Positions 6,719 through 14,031 of a stretch of DNA of 22,104 nucleotides are shown here, one piece after another (positions within the stretch are counted from its first letter, which is position 1; every line of letters begins with the position of its first letter). Source of the DNA: a virus; the IMG/VR virus record IMGVR_UViG_3300042878_001483, positions 1 to 22,104 of that record; one strand, 5' to 3'. Under the pieces are notes generated by a model that worked only from the letters and a program-made list of their open reading frames with translations, was not told the DNA's origin and searched no databases. The position numbers and the translations under genes are program-made.

Positions 6719-8254
6719 CTATACCTGACCACCCATATCGTATCTTATCTCAAATCCTAGTATTTGCATGGTAGTGTTTTTTAGTGAACCACCAAAACGT
6801 ATTGCTGCACAATGACCTTGGCCTTTGGTAGCGTACCTATCAAACGTATACTCAACTCCTGATGACCAAGGACTACCCCAAGGACTGCCCCAAGGTGTAT
6901 AGGTACTGGTTGGAGATGTTACGGACGTTATGGCAGTTCCTTGCCTGAAATCAGTGTCCAAACCAATGTTTAATGTAACGCCACGACGAGTTTTAAGGAT
7001 AGGTCTAATATCTTTAAACGCTTTGTAGTTTGATCGTGATCCGTAAAAGCTAAATGCTCCAATAGCTGAAAAGGTAATTGCTTGGCTATCTGTAGAAGTT
7101 ATTGCGTCAGCCTGACCTGTCTCGCCACTCCAAATGATACCAATAGAAGAAGCATAAAAAGGGAGCTTGTTAAACAAACAACTCGATAAAGCGTGTTCGT
7201 CTGTATAGAGTTTAAACTTAGTCCATCCCTTCGTATCAATCGAATATACTAGGAAATAACAACCTGAACCGGAAGTTGGCAAAGAGATGTATACTCGTCT
7301 GCCTTGTGGCCAGAAAAAGCCAGTCCACTCATGGTCAAACCCTACTTGAGTAGCAAGCTCAGAGATAAGAGGGTTAATACGATAGCTAAGTATGTTTAGA
7401 GCTTGCTCTGGGTCAGATTGAAAAAGCCCAGAAAGAGGTACAATACCTTGTTCAGTAATAACCCATATATCGTTGTTTACTCGTATAAAGGCTCTATACC
7501 CAAGAGGCCGACCGATGACGTAACGAGCTACAATGCCCCAAGTGGTAGGGTCGCCAGCGTAGACACCGTTGTAAAAGACTATCTCGCCTTCTGAACTACA
7601 AGCCCAAAAGTAGTCTTGGGAGGTTGTACTGGTTGTATTGCTGAAGCTACCAATACCGACAAGGTAGCCACCTCGTGTGAATACATAACTAAAGTCAAAG
7701 CTAGTAAGAGCAGGAGTGCCACCACTACCAGTGACCTGTAATCCACCATACCAAATCTTAGCTGTGTTCTTTTCTACAAAGTATAATCGCTCTTTGTAGG
7801 CTGTAACATTGACCAGATTGCTTAAAGTAACGCCAGTAAAAGTAAGATCAGAAAAAGCAGCAGCAATCCCATCCCATACCTGTGCATTATCTTGACCATT
7901 ACAAAGATAAATTTTGTTATTATAAATAATAGTTTGCCAGTCGCCTGATGTTGGAACGGTTGTCCCTGTTCGATCTGTTACAGTGCCACCGGTTGTTACT
8001 GAATAAAGTTTAGTTTCCGTTCCAGCAATAAGAAGGTTAGTTGCATCAGCTTTAATTAAAGGAGCAACAAATTTGATTGCAGTTGCAACTCCTATATCTG
8101 CAAACTGGGTATAACCAAGACGAACGGTTGGAGCGGCATTGCCAGGAAACACGTTTACTAAGTCCAGCGCATAGGCTGGATCCATGTTATCAATCGGACT
8201 TACTAGGTCCAATCCCCCGTAAGGCGGGGATACTGTAAAACCCTGAAAAGCCAT
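6719..8254 (-). CDS. Tail hub/stabilisation protein (P22 gp10-like, beta-propeller type)
   Basis: 511 aa, close to the usual size of podovirus tail hub proteins. The N-terminus (PPYGGLDLVSPIDNM, then YALDLVNVFPGN and VRLGYTQF, residues about 10-50) is the typical start of this class, in which a short block naming the 'net' of positions leads into repeated beta strands. Repeated Trp/Gly strand patterns follow, such as IYNNKIYLCNGQDNAQVWDG and KERLYFVEKNTAKIWYGG, consistent with a propeller-like body. It would close the portal/adaptor channel and seat the fibre or needle. RBS AAAGGTAG lies close before the ATG. The two flanking genes share the RLSPGVYR motif. Family-level assignment rests on remembered resemblance, with fair confidence. 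Confidence 0.75.
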   Translation of the reverse strand: MAFQGFTVSPPYGGLDLVSPIDNMDPAYALDLVNVFPGNAAPTVRLGYTQFADIGVATAIKFVAPLIKADATNLLIAGTETKLYSVTTGGTVTDRTGTTVPTSGDWQTIIYNNKIYLCNGQDNAQVWDGIAAAFSDLTFTGVTLSNLVNVTAYKERLYFVEKNTAKIWYGGLQVTGSGGTPALTSFDFSYVFTRGGYLVGIGSFSNTTSTTSQDYFWACSSEGEIVFYNGVYAGDPTTWGIVARYVIGRPLGYRAFIRVNNDIWVITEQGIVPLSGLFQSDPEQALNILSYRINPLISELATQVGFDHEWTGFFWPQGRRVYISLPTSGSGCYFLVYSIDTKGWTKFKLYTDEHALSSCLFNKLPFYASSIGIIWSGETGQADAITSTDSQAITFSAIGAFSFYGSRSNYKAFKDIRPILKTRRGVTLNIGLDTDFRQGTAITSVTSPTSTYTPWGSPWGSPWSSGVEYTFDRYATKGQGHCAAIRFGGSLKNTTMQILGFEIRYDMGGQV

Positions 8255-8257
8255 GAA

Positions 8258-8968
8258 CTACCTTTTGTATGGCATCATTGGTTGATACTGTTGTGGATTT
8301 GACATTTGCTGTTGCATTTGTTGTTGCTGAACATTAAACGCAGGACTAGGCCCACCATAGATGCCTGTGTTTACCGATTGCTGTGGCATCTGTTGTGACA
8401 TTTGCATTTGTTTCCACTGTTCAAATGATAGCTCAGGCATTGGCATATTCATTTGTGGGTTTTGCATCATTGGTGGTTGCTGTTGTCCACCTTGCTGCAA
8501 AAGTTGACTAATAGAATTAGGTCTTTGTGGTTGCTCAAAAGCATAATGTTGCAATAATTGATTTCTATCAAACTGCGGCATTTGAGGCATTTGTCCCATC
8601 ATGTTGCCGATAGGTGCTGAACCTTGACCATCTTGTTGAGCACTGCCAGCAGGTGTACCAAGTGGAGCAGGAGGACGAGTAGCAATTTGTCCTGGTTGTT
8701 GCTGATTCATTGCATCAACTAAACGACTTGCTTGAGTAGGTTGTGTTGCAGGACGAGGGAGTTGTCTACCTGAGCTAGTTTGCAACTGACCTTTTGAACC
8801 ACGATAGACACCAGGAGAAAGACGCTTCACTGATCCTGGTTTACCTTGAGCTAAACCATCAGCCATACTTGGCCCACCTGGTTTAAGGCCCCGCAAACGA
8901 TCCTTTTCATACTGAGGAACAGCAATGCTAACTGTTGGTTCTTTTTTCATTGCAGTTTTTCTTGCCAT
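8258..8968 (-). CDS. Gln/Met/Pro-rich low-complexity virion protein with RLSPGVYR motif
   Basis: 236 aa. It starts MARKTAMKKE and has the block RLSPGVYRGSKGQLQTSSGR at residues 49-68, like the 312-aa protein downstream. The rest is an extreme Gln/Met/Pro-rich tail (for example QQGGQQQPPMMQNPQMNMPM) ending QPMMPYKR, with little predicted fold. Such tails may act as flexible tethers or be packed in the virion. It is placed between an Ala/Gly-rich protein and the tail hub with gaps of five and three bases, so it is surely in the structural operon. I do not recognise a named family. Its function, perhaps in the tail or as an ejected component, is inference. Confidence 0.68.
   Translation of the reverse strand: MARKTAMKKEPTVSIAVPQYEKDRLRGLKPGGPSMADGLAQGKPGSVKRLSPGVYRGSKGQLQTSSGRQLPRPATQPTQASRLVDAMNQQQPGQIATRPPAPLGTPAGSAQQDGQGSAPIGNMMGQMPQMPQFDRNQLLQHYAFEQPQRPNSISQLLQQGGQQQPPMMQNPQMNMPMPELSFEQWKQMQMSQQMPQQSVNTGIYGGPSPAFNVQQQQMQQQMSNPQQYQPMMPYKR
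8753..8824 (-). repeat. RLSPGVYR motif, copy in the 236-aa protein
   Basis: Codes residues 49-72. It is paired with the copy at 6543-6617 and shares the core RLSPGVYR and the KG-L-TS-G-LP pattern after it. Confidence 0.85.
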
Positions 8969-8973
8969 ATTAC

Positions 8974-10164
8974 CTACTTTTTACCCATGTTTGATTGGAG
9001 CACATCACGGATGGATTTAGTTTTTTGTTTTTCTTCTGGAACTGATATTTGTGGTTTATTAACTACCGGAGCTGTTTGTCTTGATGTTGTAACAGGACGT
9101 GGAGTAACACCAGCTTGTTTTGCAAACTCTGAGCTACTCAACATTGCATTGATATTTGCTGTAACTTCTTCTTGAGTTTTAGCGTTAGACGTAGCGGCAT
9201 TTACTAACATGCCGGTGTATTGCTCAGGTTTAACTTTACCATCTTGACCTTCGTAAATCTTACGAATCATCGGGTCAATTTGTGTTACTGCAAATTGAGC
9301 AAGAGGATTAGAAAAGTCTACATCCCAAGCCTGGCGAGTTTTCTTTTTATCAATATTTTCGCCAACATTTTGCAACTTAGTTTTACCATCTAAACCTACA
9401 TTGTACTGCGAACCATCTGCTAAAGTAACATTGTAGGAATCATCAGCAACGCCTGTTTGCTTTAAAAGGCCACGAAAATCATCGCGCAATAGTTGTGCGT
9501 CAGACTTGCCAGTTGTCATCATTTTACCAATGGAACGCTTGCCCATCATACGAAGAGCAAGGTTTGGAAGTCCTCCAATTCCTCCTGTTCCAACCATTAA
9601 GCCGGTATTTATATAATCTTCTCTAGTGCCTCGGCCACGAAGTATATCTTTCATGCCGCCTTCCCAAAGTTGATTTAAACCAACTGCTCCAAGAGCTGCA
9701 ATTCCACCAATGGCACCAGCACTCATTCCTGCGGTACCTGCTCCCGCTCCTGCTCCCGCACTAGCAGCGCCAGCTGTGCCAGCTCCAGCAACACCAGCCG
9801 TTCCAGCTGTGCCAGCGGTAGCAGCTCCAGCGGTTCCACCCAAAGCACCTGCTCCACCCAATGTTGTAGGCATTGCAACTGCGCCAGTGCTAGCGCCAGA
9901 TCCAAATAAACCTGCAAGATTCGGAAATCCACTTAAGGCTTCTTGAGTAGCGAGCAAGCCGCCAATGGTACCAGCAGTTTGCGCTAGAGCATTACTTTGA
10001 CCTTGTCCAGCCTGTTCTCGTGCTCTTTGTTCTGGTGTTTTTGGTGCTCCAAATCTTTGTTCAACCATCTGCACAGCTTGCATTGCTGGTATGCGTTGGC
10101 TTTGTAGCCAAAGGTAATACGCTCTTGGGTCTTGCTGGGTTATAGCTGGTTCTTGTCCATTCAT
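8974..10164 (-). CDS. Ala/Gly-rich putative membrane-active ejection protein
   Basis: 396 aa. After a short helical N-terminus (AYYLWLQSQRIPAMQAVQMVEQ), residues 103-165 are almost only Ala, Gly and Thr in short repeats (TAG, AGAGAG) and end in a hydrophobic helix (AIGGIAALGAVGLNQLW). A mixed alpha/beta region follows (about 225-350). The C-terminus is polar. A long small-residue hydrophobic segment of this kind is characteristic of podovirus proteins that insert into the cell envelope during DNA ejection. No enzymatic motif is visible. The gene follows the adaptor gene by two bases, and its RBS is weak (TGGA), so coupling to the upstream gene is likely. Ejection role by context. Confidence 0.68.
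   Translation of the reverse strand: MNGQEPAITQQDPRAYYLWLQSQRIPAMQAVQMVEQRFGAPKTPEQRAREQAGQGQSNALAQTAGTIGGLLATQEALSGFPNLAGLFGSGASTGAVAMPTTLGGAGALGGTAGAATAGTAGTAGVAGAGTAGAASAGAGAGAGTAGMSAGAIGGIAALGAVGLNQLWEGGMKDILRGRGTREDYINTGLMVGTGGIGGLPNLALRMMGKRSIGKMMTTGKSDAQLLRDDFRGLLKQTGVADDSYNVTLADGSQYNVGLDGKTKLQNVGENIDKKKTRQAWDVDFSNPLAQFAVTQIDPMIRKIYEGQDGKVKPEQYTGMLVNAATSNAKTQEEVTANINAMLSSSEFAKQAGVTPRPVTTSRQTAPVVNKPQISVPEEKQKTKSIRDVLQSNMGKK
9670..9858 (-). repeat. Ala/Gly/Thr low-complexity tract with degenerate GCNGGN repeats
   Basis: Codes residues 103-165. Short units such as ccagctgtgccagc recur in the DNA, suggesting growth by slippage. The opposite strand stays open over it as a mirror artefact. 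Confidence 0.75.
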
Positions 10165-10166
10165 AA

Positions 10167-11030
10167 TTATATCCAGGTACCAAACACTGCTACACCGTTT
10201 CTAGCAAACATTGGATCACGCATGTGACCTCCGGCATACAACACTTTGCCGTTCTGATCTCTGCTAAACTCTTCGTTTAGTTGCATATCAAATCGTGGGC
10301 GTATGCTGTCTAAACCGTGAATCTCTGCAAACCTTTCTAGGATACCTTGCTCAAGAAGTTTTTCTTGGAAAATACTTTGGTCTGTATTGGCTAAGAATTG
10401 ATTGTAAGGACCGCTATAGTAGTCCCATGTCACACCACCATCAGACACGCTTCCGCTTGTGTGCGTAGGTACTGTGCCTCCTGTAGTCCCACCAGCAGTG
10501 GTTTGATAGTAGTTGCCGTTATAGAAGCAATAAGAGTTGGCAGCAAATGCTGTAGAGGCGGTCCAAATTACTGGACGTACTGACCGATCTGCAATGTACT
10601 CGAAAATAATTACATCACCGCCGTATGTAGCTCCTGGGGTCGGAGAGATAAGAAGTTCAGAGTTAGTAATACCTCTGATTTGAAATCTTTGATAAACGGC
10701 GGTGTTAAGTCCAAAACCTTGAATCTCCGCAAATTCTTGAGGACTCATTGGCCCAAGAACTCTCCAACGAGTGCTTTGGTTCCAAAAGGTTTCGTAATGA
10801 TAATAAGAAAAAGCCGCTGGTAGTTGGTAAGTTGCCTGACCTCCTACCAGCGTTATTGAACCAGAAGCGTAACACTTGGGCCATGGATACGCTTCAAAGA
10901 TGTCACGGTTAATTCTATTTGCGATAGCAAGGAGCTGCTTAGTTGTAACTTCATTGGAGGCGAGAATGTTAGTCTCGACTGTATAGCCAGCTTCGTTTGC
11001 TACGTTTTGAATAACCGTTGAAATCGTCAT
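10167..11030 (-). CDS. Head-tail adaptor protein with inserted carbohydrate-binding-like module
   Basis: 287 aa. The helical N-terminus (VIQNVANEAGY, then LLAIANRINRDIFEAYPWPK, residues 6-52) and a beta region with YQLPAAF (about 68-74) fit podovirus adaptors that sit below the portal (gp4/tail tubular A-like role). The C-terminus has a helix (QEKLLEQGILERFAEIHGL) as in such connectors. Between them, residues about 154-206 form a separate Trp/Tyr/Gly-rich module: PVIWTASTAFAANSYCFYNG, YYQTTAG, PTHTSGSVSDGGVTWDYY. This looks like the small aromatic-rich modules found in chitin-binding and other phage surface proteins. The gene overlaps the upstream 237-aa gene by four bases (ATGA). Connector role fairly likely; module binding is inferred. 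Confidence 0.73.
   Translation of the reverse strand: MTISTVIQNVANEAGYTVETNILASNEVTTKQLLAIANRINRDIFEAYPWPKCYASGSITLVGGQATYQLPAAFSYYHYETFWNQSTRWRVLGPMSPQEFAEIQGFGLNTAVYQRFQIRGITNSELLISPTPGATYGGDVIIFEYIADRSVRPVIWTASTAFAANSYCFYNGNYYQTTAGGTTGGTVPTHTSGSVSDGGVTWDYYSGPYNQFLANTDQSIFQEKLLEQGILERFAEIHGLDSIRPRFDMQLNEEFSRDQNGKVLYAGGHMRDPMFARNGVAVFGTWI
10413..10571 (-). other. Inserted aromatic-rich module within the adaptor
   Basis: Codes residues about 154-206. Boundary markers are the first Trp (PVIWTAST) and the last Trp (GVTWDYY). The flanking sequence reads as a continuous connector without it. Confidence 0.6.
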
Positions 11031-11740
11031 ACTTTTTTAGGTCGTCCTCTTCTTCGCACTTCTGGTGCTGCGTCTCTTTCATCGTCAGCTTCGATGATAT
11101 CTTCTTCCAGAGCTTCAACAGGCGTTGCTAATGCCTGAGTAGAACGGATCACCTCCTTTCGTTGGTCACGAAGGTCAATGCCCTCGTTAGCTTCGACACG
11201 CTGCAAAAGAAGCTCAACCTTATGCTCTAGTGCTTTGCGCCGAGAAGTTTCAACGTCTAACAACTGCTTAAATTTAACTACTTCACCTTGATCTGATTGT
11301 GCGGCTTCTAACCAATCTTTGGCTAATTTTACGAACTTAGACAAGGGGCCAAGTTTTCGTTTTACTTCGTCTGATGCAGCGGATAACTGCTCTACCGTCT
11401 TAAAGCCAAGGTACTGCAATTCACGCATTGCTGAACCAGTCATCAATGGCCATTCAGCCAAAGGTGAACCTTCGGATACTGGGTCTGAACCGGCTTTAAA
11501 TCGAGCGTAAATTTCTGGGTACTCTGCCATGTCCTGCGGCTCAATTTTACGAACCGTCTCATCCATGCCAGGCCATTGGATAGAAATGGAAGGAATCTCG
11601 TCAAAAATAGGACGACCTTGCGCTAACGACTTTTCTCGGTTTTCGTTATAAGCAAAGAAGAATTTGACGTTTGCACCACTGTATCGTTTCTTTGGCTGCG
11701 AATTACCGCTCATTATGCTCTGCCAATCAATTTGTGCCAT
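11027..11740 (-). CDS. Structural-region protein with coiled coil and C-terminal AT-hook-like motif
   Basis: 237 aa. The first part is mixed (KKRYSGANVKFFF, IQWPGMDETV, AEYPEIYARFKAG). Residues about 105-131 (MRELQYLGFKTVEQLSAASD) look like a helix-hairpin-helix-type element. A coiled coil follows (about 153-186), then an acidic stretch and the basic tail VRRRGRPKKV at the end. RGRPKK is the consensus core of the minor-groove binding AT-hook. Proteins of this general layout sit between capsid and connector genes in many podoviruses, with no settled function that I know. Clear RBS AGGAG six bases before the ATG; the next gene overlaps by ATGA. It may bind DNA in the capsid or help connector assembly. 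Function unproven. Confidence 0.72.
   Translation of the reverse strand: MAQIDWQSIMSGNSQPKKRYSGANVKFFFAYNENREKSLAQGRPIFDEIPSISIQWPGMDETVRKIEPQDMAEYPEIYARFKAGSDPVSEGSPLAEWPLMTGSAMRELQYLGFKTVEQLSAASDEVKRKLGPLSKFVKLAKDWLEAAQSDQGEVVKFKQLLDVETSRRKALEHKVELLLQRVEANEGIDLRDQRKEVIRSTQALATPVEALEEDIIEADDERDAAPEVRRRGRPKKV
11033..11056 (-). other. AT-hook-like RRRGRPKK at the C-terminus of the 237-aa protein
   Basis: Residues 229-236. The Gly-Arg-Pro core flanked by basic residues is the classic AT-hook form. Confidence 0.7.
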
Positions 11741-11762
11741 TCATAGCTCCTATAAAGGTAAA

Positions 11763-11777
11763 TAGGCTAAATGCCTA
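11763..11777 (-). terminator. Weak hairpin followed by T-rich sequence between the 105-aa and 237-aa genes
   Basis: TAGGC-ATTTA-GCCTA makes a 5-bp stem, read on the minus strand, followed by TTTACCTTTAT and then the next RBS (AGGAG). The placement mirrors the two stronger terminators upstream, but the stem is short and there is no unbroken T run. This lies in the only intergenic gap of about 50 bases. Confidence 0.25.
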
Positions 11778-11792
11778 AATAACTTTATATCA

Positions 11793-12110
11793 CTAACCTT
11801 CGATGACAGTAACAGTGTTAATTGGACTGCCTGAAGTCTGATAGGCCGTTACAATCCCAGAAGGGACAAATCCTTCTGTAAATCGCAATATGTTTGAGCC
11901 AGCAGTGCTTGGCAGTACATAACATTTATTGGTTGTAGTCGGCACAATACCAGTTAAGGTTTGCCCTTCAATTCCAATAGCTATGTTAGCTGCTGAATTG
12001 TTTTGAATAATCAACAACTTACGAAATGGCTTTGCAGTTAAAATAGTTACGCTAGTTGCTGTCGCCATTGTAGGCGTAGTGGTTGTTGGATTGCCGCCGT
12101 ATGCTGTCAT
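11793..12110 (-). CDS. Small beta-rich probable capsid or head-surface protein
   Basis: 105 aa. A Thr-rich N-terminus (GGNPTTTTPTMATATSV) is followed by alternating hydrophobic strands (KLLIIQNNSAANIAIGIEG, NILRFTEGFVPSGIVTAYQ), consistent with a small beta-sandwich such as a decoration or fibre-base protein. RBS AGGTGA immediately precedes the ATG and lies directly behind the terminator at 12119-12144. Its location after the major capsid and decoration-type genes supports a head role. I do not recognise a named family. Confidence 0.65.
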   Translation of the reverse strand: MTAYGGNPTTTTPTMATATSVTILTAKPFRKLLIIQNNSAANIAIGIEGQTLTGIVPTTTNKCYVLPSTAGSNILRFTEGFVPSGIVTAYQTSGSPINTVTVIEG

Positions 12111-12118
12111 AGATCACC

Positions 12119-12144
12119 TAAAAAATTGGGGGCTTTTCACCCCC
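12119..12144 (-). terminator. Intrinsic terminator after the 107-aa gene
   Basis: On the minus strand GGGGG-TGAAAAG-CCCCC is followed by AATTTTTT: a 5-bp all-GC stem and a T run. The T run leads straight into the AGGTGA ribosome binding site of the 105-aa gene, so read-through is needed for everything downstream unless another promoter exists. Confidence 0.75.
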
Positions 12145-12151
12145 ATCGAAG

Positions 12152-12475
12152 CTATGTAGCTTTTGTGAACTTGAGATAGAAGTAAGAAGTGCCATTCGAT
12201 ACTACTACAAAGCAGTTAGTATCAGCATCAGCATCTTTTACAACACCTACAAAACCAGCACCAACTGTAGCAGGAGCACCGAACGAAGTCGTAAGCTCTG
12301 CTGCTGTTGGTGTAGTATCACCTACGTTGTTGATTGCTTGCTTGGTACGAATACCAGCAGCAGTAGCAACTACCTGTCCGGTAGGTGTTACGGTGCCACT
12401 GAAAACGCCATCAGCAGTTGCCGAAGCAAGCTCTGCTGGCATACCAAGTCCAATCAATGTGGTTGCGCTTGCCAT
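12152..12475 (-). CDS. Small Ala/Thr-rich probable capsid accessory protein
   Basis: 107 aa. It begins MASATTLIGLGMPAELASAT, a pattern of phage structural genes with short helical starts, then shows beta-prone segments (FVGVVKDADADTNCFVVVSN, SYFYLKFTKAT). It lies between the decoration-like protein and another small beta-rich protein, in the capsid section of the operon. RBS AGGAGAATTT lies before the ATG and directly follows the T run of the upstream terminator. A surface or minor head protein is likely; no family name can be given. Confidence 0.65.
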   Translation of the reverse strand: MASATTLIGLGMPAELASATADGVFSGTVTPTGQVVATAAGIRTKQAINNVGDTTPTAAELTTSFGAPATVGAGFVGVVKDADADTNCFVVVSNGTSYFYLKFTKAT

Positions 12476-12485
12476 AAATTCTCCT

Positions 12486-12511
12486 AAAAAAGAGGGGTTT
12501 TTACACCCCCC
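12486..12511 (-). terminator. Intrinsic terminator after the decoration-like gene
   Basis: On the minus strand GGGG(GG)-TGTAAAAA-CCCC is followed by TCTTTTTT: a GC stem of at least four pairs and a T run, then AGGAG of the next gene. Almost the same sequence occurs at 12119-12144. Confidence 0.75.
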
Positions 12512-12518
12512 TTAATTC

Positions 12519-13007
12519 TTAGTTCACCTTAAGGTGCGCTACAGAGCCAAGCTCTACAGCAGCCGCGCCAGTGGTGGCCGCAAGTCCAACAACATAAGCA
12601 ATCTTAGTTGTTGAAGCATCGTCAGCTACGCCAGCAGTTGCAGTTGTATTAAGGTTAGCCTTGGCAACATAGCTTGCAGCAAGTTTGCCCTTGATTCCCT
12701 TTCCAACTCCACCGCCGTTGAGTCCACCGACCCATACCCATCCGTACTCGTTGTCAGCGAAAGCTATTTGAGCTACGCCAACAAGAAGTCCTTGTGAGCC
12801 AGCGTTCGTAGTAGTGAGCATAGCGGCTTGGCCGTCTTGCTCAATTTTTACGAAGCCATACTGGTCAATAGCACCATCAGCCTGAACAAACACAAATTCA
12901 CCCTCTGGCATACTTCCAACGGCACGAAGCTGTGCTGGAAGAGAGAGATTATCCGTGGTTGTAAAGGTTTTTAAATAATTAACTCCAAACGATCCACTCT
13001 GTGACAT
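12519..13007 (-). CDS. Probable head decoration protein
   Basis: 162 aa. It directly follows the major capsid gene with a strong GGAGG RBS, as decoration proteins usually do. The N-terminus (SGSFGVNYLKTFTTTDNL) leads into beta-rich sequence with Gly/Ala turns (EGEFVFVQADGAIDQYGFVK, YGWVWVGGLNGGGVGKG) and ends in a Val/Ala-rich strand. Such all-beta proteins stabilise capsid lattices from outside. It is followed by an intrinsic terminator, which suggests the gene lies at the end of a highly expressed segment with the capsid gene. Likely but not proven. Confidence 0.72.
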   Translation of the reverse strand: MSQSGSFGVNYLKTFTTTDNLSLPAQLRAVGSMPEGEFVFVQADGAIDQYGFVKIEQDGQAAMLTTTNAGSQGLLVGVAQIAFADNEYGWVWVGGLNGGGVGKGIKGKLAASYVAKANLNTTATAGVADDASTTKIAYVVGLAATTGAAAVELGSVAHLKVN

Positions 13008-13025
13008 ATTCTGTTACCTCCAAAA

Positions 13026-13982
13026 TTAAGCGTAAATAACAGCCTGAAGTGCAGGAGCAGCGCAACAGAGGTTTCCTTCAACGATAATAACCGTGAAGAA
13101 AGCATCTTGATCCACTGGGCGAGCCATTTCAGGAGCCAAAGGCTTGAAATCTGCGCCTCGAACTAAATCCATCGACCAGTACTTCGTATTAAGAAGTCGG
13201 CATGAATTAGTCTCAAGCACTGAAGAACCGTATCCACCGTCGAATACGAAATCGCATCCGTCGTACTGAAGCACACGGAATCCAGCTACAGCTTTCTTGG
13301 TAGGAAGCTGAATACGCTGAATAGCGGTGAGAGAGCTGTGGAGGTACTTCCAAGCAACACGATCCATGACTCCAAGGTCAGGCTGTTCATCGCCACGAGT
13401 AACTTGCGAAATCGCGTCGGTGATAGTCTCTTGAACGTTAGAAGCAGAGAGGGTTGTATTTACTGCAAGGTTGCGTGCCCAAGCATTTGATACGCGATCA
13501 ATGGTTCCGTAGGTTCCGCTCGATGGAGATGTAGAAATTGCTTTCTTCAAACCATCAAACTCAAGTCCGCTGCTTCCTGTTCCATCGCCACGAAGGGATG
13601 TAGAAACTGTGTTCTTGAGACGAGCTACAGCAGCCTTAATCTTGCTTTCTGCAAGGTCAAGGAGAGCTGCTTCGTCACGGTTAGCACGTCGATCACGTCC
13701 AGAGATTGCTACAGGCTCATAGCACTGCTTGATAGCAAATCGGAACGCCGTAAGGTCGTCGATTGCAGCAAGGTTAAACGAATCAAATCCAGCGTAGAAA
13801 CCACCCTGAGCTGCATCATTGTACATGATGGGCTTGCGGAGTTCATATCCACCAGAAAATTTACGAATGAGACCCTGATCGTCAAGAGATGCAAGAACTG
13901 GGTTGTGATGAAGAACTTCATCAGCAATAGCATCCGACTGATCGAAAAGGGTCGCTACGATTGCCTCTTCCAAATTAGCCAT
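13026..13982 (-). CDS. Major capsid protein (HK97-like fold expected)
   Basis: 318 aa. It begins MANLEEAIVATLFDQSD and has the middle and C-terminal pattern of this class of podovirus capsid proteins: YELRKPIMYNDAAQGGFYAG, ISGRDRRANRDEAALLDLAE, RGDGTGSSGLEFDGLKKAI, MDRVAWKYLHSSLTAIQRI, and a C-terminal strand (FFTVIIVEGNLCCAAP). The helix SKIKAAVARLKNT could be the spine helix. The position after a scaffold-like gene and before a decoration-like gene is the standard order. RBS AGAGGAT lies about eight bases before the ATG. No protease gene was seen near it; scaffold-guided assembly is expected. Confidence 0.87.
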   Translation of the reverse strand: MANLEEAIVATLFDQSDAIADEVLHHNPVLASLDDQGLIRKFSGGYELRKPIMYNDAAQGGFYAGFDSFNLAAIDDLTAFRFAIKQCYEPVAISGRDRRANRDEAALLDLAESKIKAAVARLKNTVSTSLRGDGTGSSGLEFDGLKKAISTSPSSGTYGTIDRVSNAWARNLAVNTTLSASNVQETITDAISQVTRGDEQPDLGVMDRVAWKYLHSSLTAIQRIQLPTKKAVAGFRVLQYDGCDFVFDGGYGSSVLETNSCRLLNTKYWSMDLVRGADFKPLAPEMARPVDQDAFFTVIIVEGNLCCAAPALQAVIYA

Positions 13983-14031
13983 TTTAATTATCCTCTAAAG
14001 TTTAGTGGACAACCTAGTAGCTATGATTTGA

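Noticed and set aside
6318-6728. Plus-strand open frame of 136 codons rich in Cys, Trp and Phe
   Set aside because: Antisense shadow of a Lys/Pro/Glu-rich gene; composition is typical of reverse reading of such sequence.
9710-9946. Plus-strand frame coding a Pro/Ala repeat protein
   Set aside because: Mirror of the Ala/Gly tract of the 396-aa gene; the repeat forces an open frame on the other strand.
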